Below are positions 1-12,400 of a stretch of 64,000 nt of DNA, piece after piece. This stretch comes from Triops longicaudatus. Its lineage: Eukaryota; Arthropoda; Branchiopoda; Notostraca; Triopsidae. A program made the translations under genes and the position numbers. The stretch spans positions 357,953-421,952 of the forward strand of contig JAGQDJ010000039.1 in NCBI GenBank assembly GCA_022885665.1. Reading direction: 5' to 3'. Below the pieces are notes generated by a model. It did no database searches, was not told the origin of the DNA, and saw nothing but the letters and a program-made list of their open reading frames with translations. Position 1 is the stretch's first letter. The number at the start of each line of letters is the position of its first letter.

Positions 1-1157
1 CCTTTCTCTTCCCTTTTTGGGAAAAAGATGGATTATCCGTTGACTTGATGGGAGCTGGAGGGGCGGGAAATCCGTCGATTGGAGAAGTTTCAGTATCAAT
101 GGGCAGTGGCAGTCATAGTCATTTGGATCGAGGACCTGAAAGTGACCGTGATGATTGCGACGAAGCGAGTCAAATGGGCCTGGCTGGTAGCATCGCCTCT
201 CAGAAGTACTTTTTTTAAAAGCTTGTTCCCGAATATGGGAAAGTTGAAAGCAGATTCCTTCTTCTGTTATTTATTTCTCACTGATTTCGTTATAATTGCA
301 CAGGCTGGAAGTACAAGCCGAAGTGGCGAGCGGGAGATTGAGTTTAGCTAGTGAAAGTGCTTCAGCTCATGTGAGTTTACCAACTGAGCCTGACGATGCA
401 TGCGCATCTACACGGGGATTGGCGGGGTCAATTTATTCATATAAAGTAAGGTCTTTTTTCCCTTGAGTGCATTTTTATCGTTCAATTTATGTATCATTCA
501 ATTATCACTAGATGGCGGAGAAAGACACATGTTCCGTCCAAAGTTATAAGTCTGGCTCCCAAGGTGAGAAGTGCGTCCTGCATCAATGCACAGAAGGGGC
601 TGACGGTTACGCACCAGTAGAAGTCCATGTGCAGGATTCCTTGACGTACCAACAGTACACCTGCCCAGGCCAAGCCTCATTAAGTCCGGTCTCCAGCTTT
701 TCCCTCTCCGGTGATGAGCTGTGGCTAGGTCCGAGCTCTTCAGGCATTCGTCGGTCTGCTAGGAGAGCGAAATTTTTTGTTGATAGACAGGTAAAAAATT
801 TACAGTGGAAAGAATGTTAATTAAATTCTTTGGCGTTTTCATAATATTGTATGAACTGTACTGTACGTATGTTTCTTTTTTTTTTAGCAAGTAAGCGAGA
901 ATAGCAGTTTGGTCAGCATGGAAGAAGGGGGGACTGACCACGTCCGGTTTGATGATAATGTTAGCTATATTGACCATGACTCGGGAACCCCGGAAGGTGT
1001 TTCTTATCGAACCCCAATTGGAACGGTTGATACTCAGCAACTGGAGACCACATTGCCACACGCTGTTGTAATAATGCCCAGTGGACATGGGAGCCCTCGT
1101 AAAAATAGTGTTTTAACCCCGATTGACGTGGAAAAAAATCGGGAATCTTTTCCCTAA
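1..1157 (+). CDS. 3' end of an unrecognised gene, four exons visible
   Basis: I read four exons in one consistent frame: up to 205, 304-445, 512-790 and 888-1157, the last ending at TAA 1155-1157. Splice phases agree: AA|G across the first junction, then phase 0 twice. Donors are gtactt, gtaagg and gtaaaa; acceptors are cacag, ctag and tttttag. The reading is rich in Ser, Gly, Asp and Glu, with a short basic patch (RRSARRAKFFVDR) around 751-786, followed by an acidic and polar tail. I see no membrane segment or known domain, so this looks like the disordered C-terminal tail of a larger protein whose main part lies left of the window. It could equally be a whole small disordered protein, since an ATG stands at 49 in the same frame. 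I do not recognise the family. Exon 3 begins with ATG right after its acceptor, which could be chance. The stop is followed by a poly(A) signal at 1294. Confidence 0.6.
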
Positions 1158-1293
1158 CTTACATTTATTGCGTTCATTTTATTGGGTTTGCATTGCAGTA
1201 CCTTTTGAGTGTGCTTGAACCCTGAAAATTTGTATGTGATCAGCTTTTGGAAATTTTTGTTTATGTTATACAGAAAATGTAACGAGAGATCAA

Positions 1294-1299
1294 AATAAA
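1294..1299 (+). terminator. Poly(A) signal of the first gene
   Basis: AATAAA stands 137 bases after the TAA of the unrecognised gene, inside an AT-rich context. It is the only canonical hexamer I noticed shortly after that stop, so cleavage would be expected around 1310-1330. It is assigned by position only. Confidence 0.5.
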
Positions 1300-2297
1300 A
1301 TTTTGTTGTTCGGTGATGGTGTTCACCTACCAGTTTTACTTTGCAAACTTCATTTCAGATTTCCCTTACTTCAAAATTCTTACCTGGGCGCCAGCGTTTT
1401 CTAGTTGGCAAAAGTGGCTGTCGATAAGAATTCACAACAAAAGTACACTTCTTAACCGACAATGAAACCTTCATATTTATTCAATAGTGACAATGGGCAA
1501 ACTACACCAACGCAAAAATTGGATATTGTCAGTTAATCAAGGGTCCCTGGTAGTCGGCGTCACAATTCTCAAATTACGACAGTTTGCGACGTGACAATGT
1601 TATAATCTTTTCATGCAAGTCATTACATTTGGTGAAAACTTTCCAACGAACCTTGTATTGTACCTCGCAAACGCAAAACCACAATTATTTGATTCTATGC
1701 CCCAGTTAAGATTTTTTTCGAGATCATATTCAAACATCGATTTGTAGAATATTACGAAGTTGTATGATCCAAGTCGTACCCGCAACAAAAATAAAAGAAA
1801 CGACATTCCGAATAGTTTATTGCCCCAGGCTAGAGCGCACTGTAATATACTTCACTCGATTCGTTGTTCACAACGTCAAAACCAGTTCTCCATGAGCGAA
1901 GTACGTACTGAAGAAATCAGGAAGTACAAGAATTTTAATACGTACATAAAAGACATGCGGAGGTTTTTCACGCCTTGTACCCTCATAAAGCATCCGAGTA
2001 GTATCGGTATACTTCAATATTCCGCAGGGAAACTGTACACAAACCGCCAAAACAACGTTCGTAATCCTTTTAAAGTCTCAGATTTCCATCTTATATACTA
2101 AAAAGGAAGTCTGTATTAAAAAAAAGTCTTGCACTAATTGTTGTAAAAACATTTCGAAACATGGACGGCTTTGATCAGATCTCCATAACAATTTTGCCCT
2201 ACGTGATAAGTAAACAAAACAAGAAAATCTTTTAAAATGGCATGGGACGGGAATGTAAACTTAAGGCACGTTACATTGCGCAAATTAACTGACGCGC
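1300..2297. other. Convergent intergenic region and contactin 3' UTR
   Basis: This spacer lies between two convergent genes. No exon is supported on either strand. On the minus strand it should hold the contactin 3' UTR; TTTATT on + (AATAAA on -) occurs near 1475 and near 1818, either of which could end that transcript. An open frame at 1760-2101 on + has no splice, homology or composition support and is treated as chance. Confidence 0.5.
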
Positions 2298-5200
2298 CTA
2301 GAATGTAGTAGCCAGCCCTGTGGTAAACACGCTCAAAACAATCATAACAAAGCAACTGGTGAAACTCGATTGGCCCCCATTGCCATAACGAGCTGGAGCG
2401 ACATCACTTTCCTCACCTGCCGTAAACAAGAATTACAGATTAGTTCGCCAGGCTACACAGAGCTTTTCTGGACAAAACAAACCACTTACCCATCTGGAAA
2501 ACCCACGTAGGTGACGACATTTTGCCATCACCACCCTGCGAATACGCTAGAACACGAAGATTGTAGCGTTTGCCGAACGTTAGCCCGGTGACGTACGCCT
2601 CCAACTTGCGCCCAAGAGGTACCAACGTATCGTTGGCGGTGGACATATCTTGGTCCGCCTCCCATACCCTGATTTTGTACCCTTGCAACGGCTCTTCTTC
2701 CGTAGACGGAGCAACGTAGCGCCATACGACTTTGATAGTTGATGGGTTGTCCGCGTTGACTTGCACAGAAGTAGGAGGCTTGATTGGAGCTTTTTTGAAC
2801 GTTCTCTCACGGAAACGTTCACTTTGGGGACCTTCACCCGCAGCATTATAGGCCATCACACGCACCCAATAGAACGTATCTGGCATTAGACCCACAATTA
2901 AAGCCCAATTCTGGGTACTGCGTGATAAGTAGTACAGCGCCGACTCTTCCTTGTCCTGCTCTCGCCAATACTTCACCTTAAATTGAAACGATAGCCGGAT
3001 TATAACGCAATAAGATGAAAGTACACAAACAGCAAAAAAGTAAATATATAAAAATTAATCAAAAATAAACGAGGATACATTAGCCATTGACACTTACTCT
3101 ATATCCAATTAGTTTACCACGCATTTTTTTACGGGAATGTTCCATGGGTAACCAAGTTGTATTCAGCGCAGTAGAATTAAAGGCTCGGGCAGCTACTTCA
3201 GTAGGCGCAATCTGGGGCATATCTTCGGCAGAATAGATTTTAACTGGTTGAGAGGCGGGACCGCAACCCTTGTCGTTACAGCCCATGACTTTGACGCTGT
3301 ACGGCGTGTAATAATACTGTCGATGACGATCTACTGTCTTGACTACCACACCTTGCTGTCGGGTATCAGTAACCGCGGCTGACTGGAACTCAGTTTCTTC
3401 TGTCACATCCTTGGAATCTTCATCTTCTCCCGCTAGACGACGCCAGAATACTTTGTAGTGAATACCAGACGCGTTTTGCTCGGCTGCAGGGAAAGGCTGG
3501 AATGAAAATAAATACATAAATTAAAGATTACTACCTAAGGAAATCGACCTTTACCAAGATTATTTTACTTGAAAGAAACGCATTACTCAAATGTTAAATA
3601 ATAATAAATAAACACGTGCATAAAAATAACAAAATTTTGAATGAGAAAGGTTACCCGACATTATTTAATTACTTCCACATTAATTCACAAAAACGTAAGG
3701 AAATTACTTTTGAGTGAAAGAAGACTGAAAAAAAATAGCTTACTGTCCATGTGATGGTCAAATCACCCGTCTTGCCTCCACCACCACCCACATTCACTGG
3801 CGCTCGGTGTAGTGTATCAGTGCGAGTGCTGTACTGAGGCGAAGGCGCGGAATACGGGCCGTAGCCTAGGGCGTTAGCCGCAGAGACACGGAATTCATAC
3901 GTGGACCAAGGCTTCAAGACATCCTTAAGTTCTGCCTCCTTTCTCGATGTAGAACGGTCTACCTCTTTAGCTGTAATATCTTTAAAAAAGACAACTATTT
4001 AGTTGCAATAGATTTAACGTGATATAAACCTCCTTCCTATTCTTTCTGATACATATATGTCATGTTTCAATCATTTGCAGCTGACTAAGCATCGGAACAT
4101 TATCGATACAAATGTCTAAAAAAGACGCACAACTGAAAAAGTTTACTTAAATTTACTTTCAACAAGTAGAGTCCACGTCTGGTTCCAGTTCGTGCGGCCT
4201 TCAATGCGGTAGAAAACAATAGGGAATCCATTTTGGGCACCGTCCGTCCAACGCAAACGTGCCGAAGTAGAAGTTAGGTCCAAAACTTGCATTCCACCCG
4301 GAATGCCAGGCGGTCCTTGCACCACCAGATCAGTTTTCACCGAAATACGTCCTACCGACGTCTTCGCAACGCATTCATACTCCCCGGCTTCAAAATGAGT
4401 AATGTTGTGGATTTCCAGTCGACCGCTATCCCTTGCCTAATACAAAATTCAATGTAAAAACTCACGTTTCAAATAGGTTGACACAAGTAACATACCCTCT
4501 TGTAACGCATGGGTTCCAAGCTGTTACTCGCGATTTCGTCGAATCTAATAGTCAATCCGTTATGCTTCCACAGATACGTTAGATCTAGGATATTATCCGC
4601 CGTTGCTTCGCAATCCAAGAAGAGACTCTCATTAAGTTGAGCAATGTAACGATTCTGGGATGGTTGCTTGACGAATCGAGGTCCTCCTACATTTTTTTTA
4701 AATATGCGAAAAATAATCACGGAACGAAACAACTCTAATAAGTATACAAGGCAAAAGTGAAAGTTTAAGTGGAAAACGAAAAAGGGATTCAACTTGGGAG
4801 AAAGATTCGTACCAAGCACAATCAATTTTCCTGAGCTCTCATCGCTGCCCATGGAATTCTTGGCTTCACACATATACTCGCCCTCATCTTCGCGCGAAAC
4901 AGGGTTGATATACAGACTGCCGCTGGGTAGCAAAACTCGGCGACTATGCAACGCTACGTTGGTAAATTGCCCATCATAACCTCGTTTCTTCCAAGTGAAT
5001 GTCGGCCTTGGTGCTGCTTCCGGATTGCAAGTCAACGTCGCATTTCCGCCTTCAGCAGCAAAGGTTTCGGATTCAAGAGGCTTCTTGCGGAAAGAAGGCG
5101 CAAATCCTAATTAAACCAAATGTATTATAGAGTGCTAGTATTTTAAGTTCTGTCATAAACGTCTTTATAGAATAAATAAATGAATGAAAAAAGAATGTAA

Positions 5201-7705
5201 TTAAATGAGAATAAGAAATAATGAATTACGTAAAACGCGGAGCTGTCCTGAGGAGAATCTCGCACCAAGCTGATTACTGGCACGACACTGATACATGGCT
5301 TCGTCTCGCAGCTTCAGCTTCCGGATAATAAGAACATTATCCCTGATCTCGTATCGCTCGCGATCTTCTTCTTCCAACTGGTTAATGCTAATGGGAATTC
5401 CGTTCTTTAGCCACATATAAGTGACGTCAGGAACACCAAAAGCTTCACACGTCCATGTGAGATCTTCGTCTTCATCCATGTGCATGTCACCCAGGGGAAT
5501 CGTGAAGATAGGCGTGGCTTGCACGCTAACAGTAACAGACGCCTTGACCGAGATTTTATCGTTTGTGGCGCGACATACGTAATCGCCCACGTCCTCTAAT
5601 TTAACCTTAGGTAAGGTTAACACGCGATTAAAGTTACTGAACACAGCTCCACGTGGTATAGATGCGCCTTCTCGAGTCCAGTTATACTTCGGTACTGGGC
5701 TGTAATTAGAAACGGTTCATAAAACAAATTACGCTGTTGCATTTTTCAAATTTAAGAGGGACAAAGGCAAGAAAATTTTAATAATCAAAACGTACTAGCC
5801 AAACGCGACGCATTCCAAACGCACATCATCGCCTACTTTCGGCGCTTCTGGGAAACTTTTCGGGAAATTGGTCGGGAACTTCAGTTGCTGGTAATTCGCT
5901 AAAAAAAAAAAAAATGAAAAAAAAATGGAAACATCCAGATGGTAAAATGGACACGGAATAAAAGTACAAAGTAAAAAATATAGGAAAAACGGTTAAGCAT
6001 GGTCACTTACGGTGTGGGCGTACGTCAAGCGAAAAGAACGGCCCGTTGCGACCCATGGAAGATACTTTGCTTTGTACGTTGCAGGAATATCTGCCTTTGT
6101 CAATATTTTCCAAGGAGGAAAAGTACAAGTTGCCATCGAAAGACACAAAAGTACGCGAGTCTTCTTCCACAAAGTTGGGGAAGTAGTCACGAGCCCAATA
6201 ATATTGCACATCTATGTAAAAATAAACAAAATAAAAATAAATGCATTAAAAAATTTAAATAAAAACTAGAAATAGGAAATTGATAAATACAAGCAAGAAT
6301 TTAAAAATTAAATGAAATGAAAAATTAAATTTAGTAAATTATGGATTATTACGCAAAAGTGTACCTGGGAAATATTGTGGAGGATCGCAATAGATAGCTT
6401 TGCCCCAGTGTTCCTGGCCACTTTCGGACGCTCGTTTCAAATTAAACTCGCCAATAAACCCAAAAGAGATCTGAACGCTTTCGGAAATTATGGCACCGAA
6501 CTTGTTTCTCGCCATACAGTGGTATTTACCACGATCAGAAATCTAAGTTTTATTTTAAAGAAACGTTCACTTGAAACCTTTTTTTCAACTTACCTCCTCC
6601 GGTCGGTTAATAATGAGGCTGCCACCACTGATAGTGTGGCGCGGAGACTTCAGGGGATCAATGCGAGTCGACACCAACACGTCGTTTTCGAAATCTTCTT
6701 TGTACCACGCGTATTCCGGCTCCGGAAAGCCTCCAGCAATACATCTACAAGAGTAACACAATTAATACTTAACGACTAAATTCTAGTCAAGAAACGTATA
6801 CTGTACGTCAACAATTAACGATCCTACTTTTTAACGAAAATAGCGACTAATGAAAATCGGCAAAGTGGGATATTTGTATTTATCGGAGATTTACTGGACT
6901 TCGAGTGAGCGAAAGACTACGTTAGGAAAAATAAAGAAATTCCAAACTTACGTTAAGGTCACAAAGTCAACTAACTGACGTTTCGTCAAGTCGAATACGG
7001 CTGGCTGGGGTTGGAGAACAAACTGAGGCCCACGGGGAAGCTTATCGGGGTCCATGTTCGGCATTCCATACGAGTGAGTTCGATCTTGCACGTTCAGCAA
7101 ACTGGCTTGGGAATATGGTACTTCGCAGATATACAGGAGCGGATCCCGTCCATCGACTTTGCTTAATCCCCAGGCTTTCGCCCTCTCGGAATACGAGTAA
7201 GCCAAGTAATCTAAGTTGGGCAGCGCTTCTTGGTTGGGTAAGAAGGCAGCGTCCATGTTAATCATGGGCGAATTGTCGCCTTCATTTACCCAACTGTTGC
7301 CTTGTTGTTTTCCACCGACGTACCAGATTCGGTGACTAGGATCGATGTTTTGCAAATGGAGGATGATGAAGGCGTGTTCTTCCATGCTACCAACACTGAC
7401 CAAGTCTGCATTGTATGTCTAAATGAAGGCAAGCAATTTTAGAATAACTTGAGAAAGTAGAAAAATACCGCAATCCTTACTCTGCAAGCTATTCTCGCAT
7501 CTTCTCTGGTTTTGATGGGGCTGCGTACGAATTTGTAGCATGATGTGCTGTACTGAACCCAGTTTCTGGGACAAACTCTGTCAGGATCGTATCCATCTTT
7601 CTGTGTAACAGAATTAGAAGAGCCAAAAGGTGCTATCTGTCCGTATGTAAGGTTTACACAGACCAGCAAACAGCCGGCAAACACAATTGACCATCGCATG
7701 GTCAT
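2298..7705 (-). CDS. Cont: Contactin (lectin-Ig-FN3, GPI-anchored cell adhesion protein), complete
   Basis: Coding exons in transcript order: 7705-7481, 7418-6952, 6744-6594, 6542-6365, 6211-6011, 5898-5796, 5699-5230, 5106-4813, 4686-4496, 4436-4157, 3970-3744, 3496-3098, 2976-2490 and 2416-2298. Together they make 3792 bases, exactly 1264 codons including TAG, and every splice phase matches. The protein starts with a signal peptide (MTMRWSIVFAGCLLVCVNLT), followed by a C-type lectin-like domain (about 40-195), six Ig domains (about 225-795, each with the Cys, Trp and YxC pattern) and four fibronectin III domains (about 795-1215). The last exon gives a small-residue stretch and then a hydrophobic tail (FVMIVLSVFTTGLATTF), the form of a GPI-anchor signal. 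In Drosophila, Contactin works with Neurexin IV and Neuroglian at septate junctions and in axon-glia contact; that role is inferred from the family. It lies downstream of clathrin on the same strand, with no sign of co-regulation. The second in-frame ATG (codon 3) is an alternative start. Confidence 0.95.
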
Positions 7706-8624
7706 TTAAAAACTGTAGAAACGTTCTATCACAATAAAATTGTTTAATTGCACTGGAATGTAAATTTCTTATGGAACCTGAATTTTGGGCACAATTCAGG
7801 AAGCACTAGTGTGACAAGGCCAAAAGGGTTAAACTGTGTTTCAAACTCAGAAGAAAATTTGAGTTTTAGAATATCTACAACCACAACACCCAGCCGACGC
7901 CTTTTTCACTTGAATGTATTCATTTCCTCCCACTTTCAAACGCTACGAAGAGAGAACACCTTAACGGAAATTGGTTACCTTTGATCGCAGCGCCCTCCGT
8001 AGAAAGGTAGGGTATTAACCTGTACTGCACCCATAACTAAATGCAACCTTGTGCTGCACCTGAGCAAAATGCATTCCAATTCAGGCTTATTTAACAAAAT
8101 CTAAACTGTACTGATTAATACAACTCTTAGATATGCGAACGCTACAGAGTCTCTTATGATGGAAGATTGGTAACTAGGTTATCTCGAGACAGAATTCGCA
8201 AGTTAATCTTTTCTTCTGCTTCGGGTATATCGAAGTATCTGCTCCGGTTTACGTCAAGTAAAACTTCGACATGAACCGTGAGAGAATAGGAATGTCAGAA
8301 AATGAAAGTTTAACTATTTTCTAAGGCAATTTGAACTATTATCGGCTATTGGCTATAACGTGCAAGATTTTTGTCCACTTGCGTGTACGTGGTAGCGAGA
8401 CTTTACTGCAGTAGCACATTTATAAGCGAGCGGCTTTACACCGCGTTCCAACAACTGAAGCCGGTCGACTTGTAGTTGGTCCTGCCTGCTTTGACTTCTC
8501 CGTGCGGCAAATAATGTTCACGGATACCTAACACAAAGTAGAACTGCCAATTTCGCATGCTTCAACCATTACAGCAAGAACTTATATTACACGAATAATG
8601 TCAGGACAGCAAATGCTTCCTATT
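7706..8624. other. Upstream region of contactin
   Basis: There is no coding sequence I can support here. On the minus strand it should hold the contactin promoter and 5' UTR, possibly with a 5' UTR intron. A TATAAA-like string reads on the minus strand near 8419-8424 but lacks a good flanking match, so I do not call it a promoter. The open frames in the adjacent 8600-9030 stretch fall in the presumed clathrin 3' UTR. Confidence 0.4.
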
Positions 8625-8630
8625 TTTATT
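8625..8630 (-). terminator. Possible poly(A) signal of clathrin heavy chain
   Basis: TTTATT on + is AATAAA on the minus strand. It lies about 800 bases past the clathrin stop codon, which would give a 3' UTR of roughly 0.8 kb. I noted no nearer canonical hexamer, but I did not search exhaustively and variant hexamers are possible. Confidence 0.3.
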
Positions 8631-9427
8631 GACAACCACTGTTTTTATGAATCTTGCTTGCCCGCAAGACCAACTACCAAAGAATATTCTTCGCTGGCTC
8701 TTTCTACGGTCAACACACCTTCTACCGTTATCCTTCTCCTTCCTTGTGAACAGCTTGGCTTTACACTTCTGCCGTACAGGCTTCTGGTTAACTTTCGTAC
8801 AAGAGACCTCCAAATTTGCGTTTTGCGTCGAGGAATGAAACTGCATAATGGAAACAAAAGCCCACAACGCGAAGGCCAAACAGGTCTGAAGGAAATGAAA
8901 ACGATCATCCACATGTACAATCAAAATTCCGTACATGCACACGTGGAATACTTTTAACAAATAAAAAAAGCTAATTTCTCTCGCACAGGGGATCTGCGCC
9001 CAAATTTCTAACAGAAAAGGTAACAAAAGTGCCCTAGTTAAGAAAAAATAACGAAAAACAAACTGTTGTCGCTAAATAATTATTGTCTTGACAGGACAAG
9101 GAACGTAAGTCGGGAAAATTCGGGACATGTACCACCTTTTAATTTAAACCTACACAACAAGAAATGTTTTTCCAAGTCTAGCATAACAACATTCTCACTC
9201 CCCTCCCACTGGCGTGAAATCTTGATAGATTTTTGTTTTCCTGATGTATCTTTAGTTTTTTCTTTTTTTACTACCGAGCAAGCTAAATTCACAAACTGGG
9301 TGTGGTATAACTTATAAAACTTTGGGGACACAAAAAGAAACAAGAGGAGAAAAAAAAACACCAATGGAGACATAGTGGCCTTCCTCAACTTCCTGCTTGC
9401 TTAATTTCTTTCTTTTTCTCTTAGGCT

Positions 9428-12400
9428 TTACATGCCATATCCATAACCAGGTGCAGCCGCGTAAGGACCGGCTGGCGGGTATCCTGGCGCGTACCCGGCT
9501 GCTGTGGGCATTCCCAGAGATCCAGGTCCAGCCGTCAACATCAACTGAGGTGCCATAATCATGGGTTGTTGTTTAGCATCGGGGGCGGTAGCTTCTTCCT
9601 CTGCCCGGCGCGTTTCCGCCGCTTCTAAGCGTTCCAAACGGCCCGTCATTTCTCGGACAACTTGAATCAAGTAAGGCATGGCTCGATCCATAATGCCGTG
9701 CCGCCACGCTAGTTCCATGATGACATCAGGTTGGAGGAGGTCATAGCACTGGTATAGCGCGGCTGCGAAACAGTCAAAGTTGCTTTGTTCCAAGAAGAAC
9801 TGGAGCAACTCTTCAGCCACTTCGGGCTGCTTGGATTCCGCGGCGTACTCCATAGCGTCTTTGTATAAGCGATCCTTCTTACACAATTCTACGGATTGCT
9901 TCCAGCGGTTGTTGCCCTTGTAGAGGTAAGCCGCAATGCGCCTGAATTCGATCAGCTCGTGCTTCTCGAGCTTTTGGGCCAAGGCGATTGTATCGAAGTT
10001 GTCGAAAGCGTCAATTGACGTCCGCAATCCCTATAAAACATTTAAACAATGAATCGACTGAAAACAAGAAAGATTATAAGGAATAATAACTGTAAAAAAA
10101 ACTAAAAGGCAATTAAAATAGCACGCCCTAGGGAATTAACTGACACGTTCTGAATGACGAAGTATGACATTTAGTTGGAGTTTGAAGAGTTTACCTGGTA
10201 GTCTTCTTCCTGAATGAGGAGTCCATTGAGCGCCTCGTTGATGGCCTTGTTGTTCAAGCTCTGGACGGAGCGAAGGTAGGGCTTAACCAGTTGCAAGTGT
10301 CCAGCTTTGGTGAACAACTGCACTGCACGAGTATGGTCCATGCGAGGCGCCAAAACGAGCAACAGATCGTTGAGGAGAAGGGGCTTGTAGTCCAAGTAGA
10401 ACTGAATGGCGCGGTAGTACAATTCCATGTTGGCCACGCGGGTGATGACGTCCTTAAAGTGTCCTTCGCGCCACGCTTCGGTCGGATGGGCCATCATAGC
10501 TGAGGCGGCGTTGTCGTACTCTTCGTATTTGTCGTAGAGAAACACGAGCTCGGCCCACAAATGTGCTTGCTCGGCAGCGCGCAAAACTTTCGGAATGTTG
10601 ACACGGGACCAGAACAGCTCCAAATGCTCGCGCATTTTGCTGGGCTTGTATTTGGAATACAAAATGGCCAATTCAGTAAACATGCCCATGTGGGCACGTT
10701 CCAGACCCAAAGCTGCTTCCAGCAAGTTGATCAGTTCTTCAAAGTATCCACGGTCCTACAAACAGTATCACAATAATTATAACCGTTTCACGCTTTCAGT
10801 CTTTTTCAATGTCCATAAACACTGTTAAAATTAAGTGAATAAATACAAAAATTAAACGGCATTATGTACCTGGTAATAGTTGATCAAATCTTCCAGTTCG
10901 TCAGCATGGACAACAATGTGCAAACCACACATCTGAGCCAAACGGAATTCGCCGTGCTCCAAGCATGCGAAGCAGACTTCCTTCCAAGTACGCGTCGAGT
11001 TGGCTTTCCTGGCCGAATCCACAGCACCCTGGAATTCTCGCAAATGCACCAAAGTCAACGCTAAGCGCGCAAAGTTGGACACGTTGTTGTACAACAGCTT
11101 GGCGGGTTCGTACATTCCAGCTTCGTAGCAACGGTCACCAATCTGTGAATCAACCAATCCTATGATTAATAGAAATCCTACAACGTTCAATTATCTAATA
11201 AAAATACAAATGTATTTAAGAGAAGACGCGAATCTAAGACTTAAAGTAGGAAAATCAAGAATAACAGAAGGGCAGAAAAGCTGAAACGTACTAGAAACAG
11301 AAGAGCGAACTTGATAGAAAAATAGAATTTTTAAAATCAATAAGGGATAATATATAAAAGAAATGAAAATACCCTTTGGATGTCGGCGTGATTAGGTCCC
11401 GCCAAAAACTCCTCCAAATCGGCCAACCGGTTGGTTTTAGCGTAGGCGTACAACAGTTCGGATTCGATATGTGACTCGCGGGTTTTCTTACGCGCCATTT
11501 GTAAATAACGCACCAGATCTTCCCACGAATTGGTGCTATGAGCTGTGGCGACGACATCCAAGTAGGCGGAAGGATCGTCAGCTTTGATGTAGGAATCGAT
11601 CGCTTCCTTTACCAATGAAGCGCTCAACTGAGCTTTAGCCAACTGGGACCAAACGGCGGGTTCGTTGCAACGTTCAGCAAATTCGTAAGCTCTGTCCAAA
11701 TTCTTGACGTGTTCAATCAAAACCTGTGACAAAACGGGTAGAAATCAGTATTACCGGAACTGCCTTTTTCTAACGTAAATGACACATACCTGAATTGCTG
11801 AGGTATTGACATCAAATTTCTTGAAAATGGCAAAAGCTTCTTCGTAAAGCTGATTAGCAACGGCAATAGTGGCGATATCGGGCGCATCGTAGTTGTCCAA
11901 ACGGTGAACGTATTCCATGACGCGGGTCTTATCGGCTTTGATGGCCGTCAAAATCAACAAGTTCTGCAAGTTACGATGATCTGAGAAGGCCGAATTATCC
12001 AGAACAATCTTCTCCAACAGTTCAATCAACTCATTGGGCAGATCAGCGGTCATGAAAGCCTTCACGGTCACACTAATCTCTTCAGGATCTTGTGTCTCGG
12101 ATAATGCCGTGGCTACCACTTGGTCAATAAGTTGACGACGGAATGGGTTGGACTCGGCCAGTACTTCCGCCCAGAGTTCCGGATCTCTTCGGCGTACCAA
12201 GTACCTATACCACAAAACAGCACAGGGAACCATTAGAAACTCCGAAACATCACTTCAATTCTTTCGCTAATTTAAGCAACAAGACTCGGAGCTATAATTT
12301 TAGAACAACAATAACAAAGCAGAAATTGAGAGACAAAATTTCCGCCTTAGTACTATTCTCCAAGATTTCATTTTTGTTTTTTGTTTTTACCGAGGTCACA

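Noticed and set aside
1760..2101. 113-codon + strand open frame between convergent genes
   Set aside because: It overlaps the expected contactin 3' UTR, and I recognise no motif or partner exon.
8419..8424. TATA-like string on the minus strand upstream of contactin
   Set aside because: The flanking bases fit the TATA consensus poorly and no start site could be tied to it.
8598..9388. Several open frames on both strands next to clathrin
   Set aside because: They lie in the presumed clathrin 3' UTR and show no protein-like conservation or splice structure.
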